NCBI GenBank assembly: GCA_016789305.1
Contig: JAEURJ010000007.1
Location: 372,001 to 436,000 of the forward strand
From: Anaerolineales bacterium
GTDB taxonomy: Bacteria > Chloroflexota > Anaerolineae > Anaerolineales > Villigracilaceae
Length of the DNA: 64,000 bases
Reading direction: 5' to 3'
Below, one piece after another: positions 46,314-53,104 of the stretch. Below the pieces are notes generated by a model. The model was not told the origin of the DNA, ran no database searches, and saw nothing but the letters and a program-made list of their open reading frames with translations. The position numbers and the translations under genes were made by a program. Positions within the stretch are counted from its first letter, which is position 1. Every line of letters begins with the position of its first letter.

Positions 46314-46463
46314 GCCCAACAAAGCGCGCACTGGACGCTGGGGATTCTGCGGCAATCTCAAGCAGTTTCCTCCGCCTAATCATTTTTTCAATCGGACAGC
46401 GTTCCTCCATCCGCCCACACGCAGGTATCCCCAAAGAGCGGGATAAGACGCAAACCGTTGGGC
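46314..46463 (+). repeat. attC site 13 (long type, 150 bp)
   Basis: Opening box GCCCAAC (46314-46320), closing box GTTGGGC (46457-46463). The centre ATCGGACAGCGTTCCTCCAT is a diverged hairpin. The extra hairpin is slightly shortened (TCCCC against GGGA). Confidence 0.88.
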
Positions 46464-46490
46464 GCTTAAAGATGGCTCAGAGGTGAATAA

Positions 46491-46991
46491 ATGAATAAAG
46501 AACAAGCTGTCACACTTATAGAATACAATATCTGGGCGAATCATCGTGTTCTCATCAATGCAGCGCATTTGACTTCGGCTGACTTGTTCAGGGCAACTAC
46601 CCTGAGCCATCAAACAATTATGGGAACACTTGTCCACATCCTAGACACACAATGGTATTGGCGAGAGGGTGCCCAATTTGGAAAACTGCCCATTCAGAAA
46701 CTATCATTCAACGAGTTCCATGATCTAGTTTCGTTGCGTCGCAGATGGGAGGAGGAAGATAAACTTCTTTTACATTATGTACAAGGCTTATCAGTGGATG
46801 AGTTGACTGGGATTGTCACTTATAATTGGTTGTGGGCAAAGCCTCGGCACCGTCCACTCTGGCACATTCTTCAACACATTGTTAATCATGGCACTCACCA
46901 TCGCAGCGAAATTGGTGCATTTTTGGCGACTCTTGGACAATCACCAAAAGACTTGGACTTTATTAAGTTTGTCTCGAAAACCCAAAAGTAG
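46491..46991 (+). CDS. Cassette 14: DinB-family metalloprotein
   Basis: A 166-residue DinB-superfamily four-helix bundle. The metal triad is His 49 (GTLVHILDTQWYWREGA) with His 133 and His 137 in HIVNHGTHHRSEIGAFLATL. It is a more typical DinB member than the cassette 11 protein and not a recent copy of it. AGAGGTGA lies before ATG 46491. The function is probably a metal- and thiol-dependent transferase. Cassette boxes are exact complements. Confidence 0.87.
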   Translation: MNKEQAVTLIEYNIWANHRVLINAAHLTSADLFRATTLSHQTIMGTLVHILDTQWYWREGAQFGKLPIQKLSFNEFHDLVSLRRRWEEEDKLLLHYVQGLSVDELTGIVTYNWLWAKPRHRPLWHILQHIVNHGTHHRSEIGAFLATLGQSPKDLDFIKFVSKTQK

Positions 46992-47004
46992 AAAGCTAAA
47001 ATGC

Positions 47005-47155
47005 GCCCAACAAAGCGTGCACTTGACGAGTGGGAGTCTGCGGCATTTTCGGGCTTTTTTCTACACCCAAACAGAATCCTGCTCTCGAAGTTTTATCTCG
47101 TCCCGCCCACCCGCAAGTATCCCAAAGAGCGGGGAAAAGACGCAAACCGTTGGGC
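47005..47155 (+). repeat. attC site 14 (long type, 151 bp)
   Basis: Opening box GCCCAAC (47005-47011), closing box GTTGGGC (47149-47155). The extra hairpin reads TCCC-aaagagc-GGGGA with one base lost. Arms diverge (CGAGTGGG / CCCACCCG). Confidence 0.87.
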
Positions 47156-47215
47156 GGCTGGTTGTTCAAAAAGAATCTGTATAATATTGCCCAATAATGT
47201 TATTTCCAGGAATTT

Positions 47216-47836
47216 ATGATGTATTTTGATTTATTGACTGTTCTTCTTTTTTTCCTGATTTGGATTTGTATCGTCACATTTCTTTGGTTGAAGAAAAAGA
47301 AAAACCTCGTGTATTTGATGTTCTTCACTATATTCTACGTCTACATATTTAAGGTTCTGGACTACGCACTATTTCAATTTCAATCTCTAATTCTTCTTAA
47401 GTATTTTATGCCAGACCTTATCTTGGAAGGGCAAGCGGTTGGAGACGACTTAAATCTTATCCCGCTTATAACACTCACTCCTCAGGATATGGAAACCTCG
47501 CTTCTAAACATTCTATTTCTGATTCCATTTGGCTTCGGACTGCCTTTCATTGCTTCTTTTCGCATGAAGAAGGTAGTTGTTATTTCTGCGGTCTTTAGTA
47601 TTGTTATCGAGTTTTCGCAATTTATAACGGGATTCATGGCAAAAATCACTTTCCGTATTGCCGACATCAATGATGTGATATTCAATACAGTTGGAGCCGC
47701 AATCGGCTATATTTTATTTGTTGGATTTTTGCACATCTTTCGCAACATATCACTCAACAAGAAAATATCGGCGAATCCGATATTGCAATATATCGCTGAG
47801 CGACCGCAGGTTGATAAAAAACAACCCATAGGTTAA
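47216..47836 (+). CDS. Cassette 15: VanZ-like membrane protein
   Basis: A 206-residue polytopic protein with the VanZ signature: DDLNLIPLITL, then LLNILFLIPFGFGLPFI and VIEFSQFITG followed by ADINDVIFNTVGAAIGYIL. VanZ confers low-level teicoplanin resistance in one system, but most VanZ-like proteins have no assigned role. AGGAA precedes ATG 47216, and a TATAAT lies at 47180-47185. The boxes of the cassette are exact complements. Confidence 0.87.
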   Translation: MMYFDLLTVLLFFLIWICIVTFLWLKKKKNLVYLMFFTIFYVYIFKVLDYALFQFQSLILLKYFMPDLILEGQAVGDDLNLIPLITLTPQDMETSLLNILFLIPFGFGLPFIASFRMKKVVVISAVFSIVIEFSQFITGFMAKITFRIADINDVIFNTVGAAIGYILFVGFLHIFRNISLNKKISANPILQYIAERPQVDKKQPIG

Positions 47837-47898
47837 CTTATAAAAGACATGTTTTAATTTTATGCTTGATATAGCAAGGTCAACTTCCAATCAACGCC

Positions 47899-48049
47899 GC
47901 CCAACAAAGCGTGCGGTGGTCGCTGGGGATTCTGCGGCAATCTCAAGCAGTTTCCTCCGCCTAATCATTTTCTCAATCGGACGGTGTTCCGCCATCCGCT
48001 CGCACGCAGGTATTCCCCAAAGGGCGTGGCAAGACGCAAATCGTTGGGC
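47899..48049 (+). repeat. attC site 15 (long type, 151 bp)
   Basis: Opening box GCCCAAC (47899-47905), closing box GTTGGGC (48043-48049). Centre ATCGGACGGTGTTCCGCCAT; the extra hairpin is weakened (TTCCCC against GTGGC). Confidence 0.87.
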
Positions 48050-48088
48050 GCTGCAGCAATATAACATTTCACCAATTCAAAGGCATCT

Positions 48089-48874
48089 ATGACAACTATT
48101 TACCTTGAAAGAATAATTATCAAGTTTCCTGATACGCATATGGATTTCACCAACCAGCTTGCTTTGCTGTTTGGTGTGCTTGGGCAGAGTAAGAATCAGG
48201 TTCTGGAATTAACCGGTTCTGACCAAAGCTTTTTTCCAAAACTGTCCTTGGATTTTCAATCTAAATCATCAGATATGCTTGCTAATTTTGTCCTTTCAAA
48301 TGGTGAAATTACTTCAGTAAAAATCGAAAACTCGACAGGGTTGAATAAACAGAGTCCGCATTCCTATACACCCATTAAAATCGAGACGGTGACCCAAAGG
48401 TTTTTGCACTCGGGAATGAAATTGGTTGATATGGACCATGTTGGCTTCAATCTGCCCTGGTTTTCTTCAGGTTTACACCCCGACATATCAGGGTTGAGAG
48501 AGCATTTGTATTTGCGATGTTTGTATCATACATTTCCAACAGGTGAGCCTTGGGACTTTATCATTCCTGGCAATACCAATGAAATTGGTGGTTTCAAGGC
48601 TGTTGAATACACAAGAATCAGAAAGCCGAAATTTGAAATAGTTTCTTTTGATAAGACTTCAATCCCATTAATTCAATTTGATGTTGCCGTAAATGCCAAA
48701 TACGAAACTTTCACAAAACTATTTCCAGAATCACTAAATGACACTGAATTCAGAAACATATGGGTTTATCTGGAAAACCCATATCCAGTTGATATTTGTC
48801 TTGTGATAAATGAGTTCGCCGATGGCGATTGGAGCGACTTTTTTAAAGGCAGTAAATTGGGAGAGACCCCATGA
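48089..48874 (+). CDS. Cassette 16: hypothetical protein, 261 aa
   Basis: A soluble protein that I do not recognise. Segments include YLERIIIKFPDTHMDFTNQL at the N-terminus, FLHSGMKLVDMDHVGFNLPW near the middle and AVEYTRIRKPKFEIVSFDKT later; the end is acidic (ADGDWSDFFKGSKLGETP). No signal peptide or membrane helix. There is no clear ribosome-binding site before ATG 48089. The cassette opening GTTGGGC differs by one base from the complement of its closing GCTCAAC. Confidence 0.6.
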   Translation: MTTIYLERIIIKFPDTHMDFTNQLALLFGVLGQSKNQVLELTGSDQSFFPKLSLDFQSKSSDMLANFVLSNGEITSVKIENSTGLNKQSPHSYTPIKIETVTQRFLHSGMKLVDMDHVGFNLPWFSSGLHPDISGLREHLYLRCLYHTFPTGEPWDFIIPGNTNEIGGFKAVEYTRIRKPKFEIVSFDKTSIPLIQFDVAVNAKYETFTKLFPESLNDTEFRNIWVYLENPYPVDICLVINEFADGDWSDFFKGSKLGETP

Positions 48875-48880
48875 TAACTC

Positions 48881-49074
48881 GCTCAACAAAGTGTGCACTG
48901 GTACGCCGGGGGATTCTGCGGCACGCTTCGCAATCAGGCATTTTCCTAGCTTCGAGTTTACTCGACCACCAAACATTGTTCACAACCGCCCAGCGCCAAA
49001 GTCCTAGAGGATGCTCCGCGACCGTATGAAAAGCCCACAGGACGAGACGCAAGTGAGTCCGCAGGTTGTTGACT
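48881..49074 (+). repeat. attC site 16 (last, diverged, about 194 bp)
   Basis: The opening box GCTCAAC (48881-48887) fits RYYYAAC. The right end is ambiguous: GTTGACT at 49068-49074 has one mismatch to GTTRRRY. A GTCCT/AGGAC stem sits where other sites carry the extra hairpin, followed by GACGC. It probably marks the old end of the array. Confidence 0.65.
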
Positions 49075-49112
49075 GACAGCCTGCATCCAAGAGTAGTTTT
49101 CGGGAGAAGTAT

Positions 49113-49628
49113 ATGAGTATTCAAAAATGGTTGTTTTGGTTGTATTTGCTCATCACGCCGATCATCGTTGCATATACCCAGGCGTCTGTTCTGACTTTTC
49201 CAACGGTCGATCCCTTTACAGGTACATCGTACAACCCTGTCCCTGGAATATTCCTGATGCCATTCATCATGGGTGTTTTCATATTAATAGCCGGTACATT
49301 GATAACATTTACTTTTAATGCCCTTAGACGCAAAAGCCTGTCCCGCAGCCTTGAGATCATCGTTTGGATCTTTTTGTCATCGGTTTTCATCATCATATTT
49401 TGGTGCGGATTGATCCTGTCTCAACGAACAGTGATCTTTGATTACATAAGCACTTTACATGCCAGCAGGCTGCATTTTCCTGACATCTTTTTTCTTCCCT
49501 TTACCCCGCAGGTTTTCCCGAAGATGGGTTTTTCTCCATACTACACATCAATTTCCCTTGGAGTTGCGGGTTGTATTGGCATCCTTGTTTATTGTTATGC
49601 CCTTTTCAGGAGAGGGCATAATAAGTAA
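49113..49628 (+). CDS. Membrane protein after the last attC
   Basis: A 171-residue protein with four helices (LFWLYLLITPIIVAYT, GIFLMPFIMGVFILIAGTLI, LEIIVWIFLSSVFIIIFWCG, ISLGVAGCIGILVYCYALF) and a basic end. No family recognised. GGGAGAAG precedes ATG 49113. No attC follows, so it is either the last cassette with its site lost or the first flanking gene. Confidence 0.6.
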   Translation: MSIQKWLFWLYLLITPIIVAYTQASVLTFPTVDPFTGTSYNPVPGIFLMPFIMGVFILIAGTLITFTFNALRRKSLSRSLEIIVWIFLSSVFIIIFWCGLILSQRTVIFDYISTLHASRLHFPDIFFLPFTPQVFPKMGFSPYYTSISLGVAGCIGILVYCYALFRRGHNK

Positions 49629-49851
49629 AAACGCGCTTTGCCTGGGAATAGGAAAATTCACAAGGGACCTCGCACCTTGTCCGAATGGGGAATGTAAGAT
49701 TGTCAATTTCATGCTCATCTTGACCATGCCGCCCAAAACTACTTGTACCTGATATGCACAGGGCAGGTGGCCGATATGCATAAGATTGGAGACCTGCCAT
49801 GTAGAGCCGAAGCCATTTTTTAATTATTTCATCAAGGAGAAAATATAAAAA

Positions 49852-50244
49852 ATGAGTGACTCTATTGAACTTGACAGATCCATTGTGTCTGCTCTTGATA
49901 CGGAATATCAACTTGCCGTTCAAAATAACGATGCCGAAACGATGGATCGCATCCTCGCCGATGATTTTATATTGGTGCTGGGAGATGGAAAGACTTTTAC
50001 AAAGAGTGATCTTCTGGCGTCGGCAAGGAACAAGGATGAGATCTATGAGTATCAAGAGGATACGCAGCAAACCGTGCGGATCTGGGGTGACACCGCTGTG
50101 GTGACCGCTCTGCTTCGGTCCAAAGGGACCACCCATGGGGAGCCGTTCGAACATAAGCTTTGGTTCAGCGACACGTATGTTCGTACGCTTTCCGGCTGGC
50201 GATATGCATTTGGACAGGCATCGCTTAAGCTTCCAAAAGAATAG
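49852..50244 (+). CDS. DUF4440 / SnoaL-like (NTF2 fold) protein
   Basis: A 130-residue small alpha+beta barrel protein: ALDTEYQLAVQNNDAETMDR, ILADDFILVLGDGKTFTKSD, and a C-terminal LWFSDTYVRTLSGWRYAFGQ. The NTF2 fold serves enzymes and binding proteins; no catalytic set is certain. AAGGAG precedes ATG 49852. The 223 bases upstream show no gene. A terminator follows. Confidence 0.85.
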   Translation: MSDSIELDRSIVSALDTEYQLAVQNNDAETMDRILADDFILVLGDGKTFTKSDLLASARNKDEIYEYQEDTQQTVRIWGDTAVVTALLRSKGTTHGEPFEHKLWFSDTYVRTLSGWRYAFGQASLKLPKE

Positions 50245-50256
50245 TAAGTGCTTTGC

Positions 50257-50286
50257 AGCCCCTGCCTTGATTTCAAGGCAGGGGCT
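50257..50286 (+). terminator. Hairpin terminator after the DUF4440 gene
   Basis: AGCCCCTGCCTTGA (50257-50270) pairs with TCAAGGCAGGGGCT (50273-50286) around two bases, followed by CTCATTTATG. A short T-run suggests moderate efficiency. Confidence 0.8.
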
Positions 50287-50357
50287 CTCATTTATGTTGC
50301 TGAATGACTTTCGAAATTTTTTCCCCCACCGTAAATTCCCTGTGAAGCAGGAATCAA

Positions 50358-50402
50358 AATGTCCGCCGCCAGGATGAGGGGGGCATCCTAACAACGGACA
50401 TT
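50358..50402. other. Symmetric two-stem palindromic element
   Basis: AATGTCCG pairs with CGGACATT and AGGATG with CATCCT, separated by symmetric five-base internal loops, with a seven-base loop. It lies between the DUF4440 terminator and the promoter of the next operon. The element at 35489-35521 has the same layout. Possible structured RNA or a small repeat; the rest of 50287-50459 shows no gene. Confidence 0.5.
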
Positions 50403-50459
50403 GATATTGTACTGGAATAATTCATTTCGTAAAGAGGGGAAATATAAAATCCACACAAT

Positions 50460-50488
50460 TTGACCATAATCTTTCATGGGCGTAAAAT
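50460..50488 (+). promoter_or_regulatory. Sigma-70-type promoter of the GNAT/AviRa-like operon
   Basis: TTGACC (50460-50465), a 17-base spacer and TAAAAT (50483-50488). It lies 84 bases before the first ATG of the following small membrane protein gene. Confidence 0.65.
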
Positions 50489-50571
50489 CCTGTTGCATCA
50501 TATTTCAAGCGTTTCTACTCAATTGATTTTGCCGCCGAAGGAGCTGTACCATAAAATACATCAATTACGCC

Positions 50572-50724
50572 ATGCTTGTTTCTGCTGTATTGCTTGCCTT
50601 TTCAGGTTTGTATTATTGGCTGGTGAAGGACCACATTGATTATGCCGCCCTGCTGTTCGCCTTTTCCGCAGGGACGCACTCCGTCTACCTGCATTCCACG
50701 AAATCAGACAAGAGCGGTTCATGA
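50572..50724 (+). CDS. Small two-helix membrane protein, 50 aa
   Basis: This short gene encodes two hydrophobic helices (MLVSAVLLAFSGLYYWLVK and YAALLFAFSAGTHSVYLH) and a polar tail. Its TGA overlaps the next ATG as ATGA (50721-50724), so it is coupled to the acetyltransferase. GAAGGAG (50537-50543) is far from ATG 50572; translation might begin upstream at ATA 50551, eight bases after it. The family is unknown. Confidence 0.5.
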   Translation: MLVSAVLLAFSGLYYWLVKDHIDYAALLFAFSAGTHSVYLHSTKSDKSGS

Positions 50725-51182
50725 CCCAGGAGATCATCGTGCGACCCGTGATTCAAGAGGATTTCATTGCATGGAAGGTGCTATGGGATGGCTATAATGC
50801 TTTCTATGGTCGAGCAGGTGAGACTGCCTTGCCGGCTGAAGTGACACAGATGACCTGGTCCCGCTTCTTCGATGTCTATGAACCGGTCCATGCTTTGGTG
50901 GCCGTAGACTCAGGTCAATTGCTGGGATTGGCGCATTTTCTTTTTCATCGCAGTACAACCCAGGTCAATCCCAGCTGCTACCTGCAAGACTTGTTCACAG
51001 ACAGGACAGCGCGGGGCAGGGGAGTGGGCCGCGCATTGATCAACGCGGTGTATGAACAGGCAAAGGCGGCGGGTTCGCCCCGCGTCTATTGGCAGACTCA
51101 TGAGACGAATACAACTGCCATGCGGCTGTATGACAAGGTGGCCGAAAAGTCCGGGTTTGTTGTCTACAGAAAGATGCTGTGA
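50721..51182 (+). CDS. GNAT family N-acetyltransferase
   Basis: A 153-residue GNAT enzyme with core motif A at CYLQDLFTDRTARGRGVGRA (near residue 100) and motif B at WQTHETNTTAMRLYDKVAE. It acetylates an unknown amine using acetyl-CoA. The start overlaps the small membrane gene's stop. It lies 14 bases before the AviRa-like gene. Confidence 0.88.
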   Translation: MTQEIIVRPVIQEDFIAWKVLWDGYNAFYGRAGETALPAEVTQMTWSRFFDVYEPVHALVAVDSGQLLGLAHFLFHRSTTQVNPSCYLQDLFTDRTARGRGVGRALINAVYEQAKAAGSPRVYWQTHETNTTAMRLYDKVAEKSGFVVYRKML

Positions 51183-51195
51183 TCGTTGGAAATGT

Positions 51196-51939
51196 ATGCA
51201 ATATAAATATGCCATAGAACGTGCGGATTATTCAGACCTGGCCAGCGGACGTGTATTTCACAGCTTGCCGGGGCACCCTGCATTTCCGATCAGGCTGGCG
51301 AGTGAAATATTTCAACGTTGTGTGGACCATCGCAGCCGCCTCTATCAAGCTTCCGGTCAGTGTACTTTATACGATCCCTGCTGTGGAGCGGCGTATCACC
51401 TCAGCGTATTGGCCTATCTTCATGGAGAACATCTTCAGGAAGTGATCGGGTCGGATATCAACGAAAAAGCGGTTGCTCTCGCACAACGAAATTTAAGCCT
51501 GCTCGATATCCACGGCTTGGACCAGCGCATTGCTGAAATCTCCAGTTTGCTGCAACAATATGGAAAGGATTCTCATCGTGAGGCAATGGAGAGTGCGGCA
51601 GTTTTGAAAACCCAAATTGTCCTTCTTTCCCCATTAATTTCGATGAGGACATTTCAGGCCAATGCCACAGAGGAGATCGGGATCTCAAAAAGTATAAAAG
51701 AAAAATCCGTGGATATTGTCTTTACTGATATCCCATACGGTCAGCATTCCAATTGGGAGGATACCCGTTCCGATTTCCCTGCCCAGTCCATGCTGAATGC
51801 GTTGAAAGGATTTCTTTCGTCTCACAGTGTGGTGGCCATCGTTTCCGACAAACGGCAAAAAGTGTTGCATGAAGGCTATCAACGCATTGAGCACTTTCAA
51901 ATCGGTAAACGACGTGTGGTGATTTTAAAGCCAGGCTAA
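51196..51939 (+). CDS. AviRa-like 23S rRNA (guanine) methyltransferase
   Basis: A 247-residue protein that closely parallels AviRa, the avilamycin-resistance methyltransferase that modifies a guanine in 23S rRNA. It opens YAIERADYSDLASGRVFHS with PGHPAFPIRLASEIFQRC, then the SAM motif LYDPCCGAAYHLSVLAYLHG with GSDINEKAVALAQRNL, and the catalytic-type motif FTDIPYGQHSNWED. ATG 51196 gives this native start. Resistance is suggested by homology, but many genomes carry such genes without an antibiotic cluster, and none is visible here. Confidence 0.78.
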   Translation: MQYKYAIERADYSDLASGRVFHSLPGHPAFPIRLASEIFQRCVDHRSRLYQASGQCTLYDPCCGAAYHLSVLAYLHGEHLQEVIGSDINEKAVALAQRNLSLLDIHGLDQRIAEISSLLQQYGKDSHREAMESAAVLKTQIVLLSPLISMRTFQANATEEIGISKSIKEKSVDIVFTDIPYGQHSNWEDTRSDFPAQSMLNALKGFLSSHSVVAIVSDKRQKVLHEGYQRIEHFQIGKRRVVILKPG

Positions 51940-51974
51940 CCTGCATTATAGTTAAAGATAGGAGCTCGAGGATC

Positions 51975-52598
51975 ATGACGGCGAAAAATCACTTTATCGA
52001 TACCATACTTGAACTTGAATCGCTTTTTGATCAGGTTGGCGAAGTTTCCATTAAAAAGGAGGTCTCATACCTTCACCCGTCTTATCAAGCCATGATCTCC
52101 GCCTCGCCATTCGTAATCCTTGCAACGGTCGGGCCGGATGGATTGGATGTTTCCCCGCGTGGTGATCCGCCCGGTTTTGTTCATATCAAGGATGAACACA
52201 CCTTGTGGCTGCCGGAACGCCGTGGAAATAATCGCATTGACAGCCTGCGAAATATCATCGCAGATTCACGCGTGGCTTTATTCTTCCTGATCCCGGGCAA
52301 CGGGGAGACTCTGCGGGTTAACGGACGTGCGCGCATCTGCATTGACCCGCAGCTGCTGCAACGCTTCGCCATGCAGGACAAACTCCCCAAGTGTGTGTTG
52401 GAGATCTCAGTGGATACAGTTTTCTTCCAATGTGCACGGGCCATTCAACGCTCAAAACTTTGGAAAGGAATATCGGGCGAGGTGGGGAAATCGGTGCCTA
52501 CTCCCGGAGCAATTCTTCAAGCCCTGACGAACTCAGAAGTGGATGGCGCAACCTATGATCGCGAACTTCCCGGCCGGCAGAAATCCACACTGTATTAA
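51975..52598 (+). CDS. Pyridoxamine 5'-phosphate oxidase-like FMN-binding protein
   Basis: A 207-residue split-barrel protein of the MSMEG_1061-like group: SPFVILATVGPDGLDVSPRG, PGFVHIKDEHTLWLPERRGN, NRIDSLRNII, and GNGETLRVNGRARI. It probably binds FMN or F420 and reduces a small molecule. GGAGCTCGAGGATC gives the ribosome-binding site. It is 35 bases after the AviRa-like gene and part of the same string of same-strand genes. Confidence 0.82.
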   Translation: MTAKNHFIDTILELESLFDQVGEVSIKKEVSYLHPSYQAMISASPFVILATVGPDGLDVSPRGDPPGFVHIKDEHTLWLPERRGNNRIDSLRNIIADSRVALFFLIPGNGETLRVNGRARICIDPQLLQRFAMQDKLPKCVLEISVDTVFFQCARAIQRSKLWKGISGEVGKSVPTPGAILQALTNSEVDGATYDRELPGRQKSTLY

Positions 52599-52607
52599 AC
52601 AGGTTTT

Positions 52608-53066
52608 ATGTCAACTCTTTTCATGATCTGCGGCCTGCCCGGCTCGGGCAAAACGACCCTTGCAAAGGAGCTTGAGCTTTCACAACATGCCTTGCGGTTG
52701 TGCCCCGATGAATGGATTGCATCGATCCTTGCAGATCCTGCTGACATGGCTGAGCTGGACCGCCTGCGCTCGCCGGTTGAATCTTTGCAATGGGAAATGG
52801 CAAAGCGGGCTTTAATCCTTGGCATCAATGTAATTTTGGAGAATGGCTTTTGGTCACGAGAGGAACGCTGGGCATTTCGGTCCCAGGCAGAGGCGCTTGG
52901 CGCACAGGTGGAGCTGCATTACCTCGATATCCCGAGGGATGAATTGTGGAGGAGACTTTCCATGCGTAACGCGAATTTACCCTACGGAACATTTGCAGTC
53001 ACTGAAGAACAACTCGATCTCTGGTCAAGTTGGTTCGAGCCTCCCTCTCCGGAAGAACTGCGATAA
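52608..53066 (+). CDS. P-loop kinase (AAA_33/zeta-toxin-like fold)
   Basis: A 152-residue nucleotide kinase-like protein with Walker A GLPGSGKTTLAKELE (residues 9-23), the LCPDEWIASIL segment after it, and ILENGFWSREERWAFRSQAE. It resembles ATP-binding proteins of the AAA_33 group, including small-molecule kinases. No substrate can be named. It is ten bases after the FMN protein gene. Confidence 0.82.
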   Translation: MSTLFMICGLPGSGKTTLAKELELSQHALRLCPDEWIASILADPADMAELDRLRSPVESLQWEMAKRALILGINVILENGFWSREERWAFRSQAEALGAQVELHYLDIPRDELWRRLSMRNANLPYGTFAVTEEQLDLWSSWFEPPSPEELR

Positions 53067-53104
53067 CATGAGCCGCTTAATCAAACCCTGATATAATTTT
53101 CAAT

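Larger units (their letters stand above)
35935..49074 (+). mobile_element. Integron-type gene-cassette array (attC cluster without integrase in the window)
   Basis: Sixteen consecutive cassettes, each one gene (one has two) followed by an attC-like site, all in the same orientation. Sites begin with an RYYYAAC box, end with a GTTRRRY box and contain long imperfect inverted arms. The opening box of nine cassettes is the exact reverse complement of the box closing the same cassette. Sites are highly similar to each other (129-151 bases for most), as in sedentary chromosomal integrons. No tyrosine-recombinase gene is visible on either side within 64 kb. The last site is degenerate, and the right end is uncertain. 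Confidence 0.9.

Noticed and set aside
36859..48049. Possible CRISPR array, because similar 130-150 bp blocks recur
   Set aside because: The blocks are separated by whole genes of varied length, have boxed ends and internal arms, and are far longer than CRISPR repeats.
36871..48092. Short frames running through attC sites, giving similar peptides (for example at 39638-39865, 43046-43240, 46301-46486)
   Set aside because: Their similarity comes only from the repeated attC DNA; they lack start signals and cover no conserved domain.
51052..51195. N-terminal extension of the AviRa-like protein
   Set aside because: It overlaps the GNAT gene in another frame; the AviRa-like sequence begins at ATG 51196.
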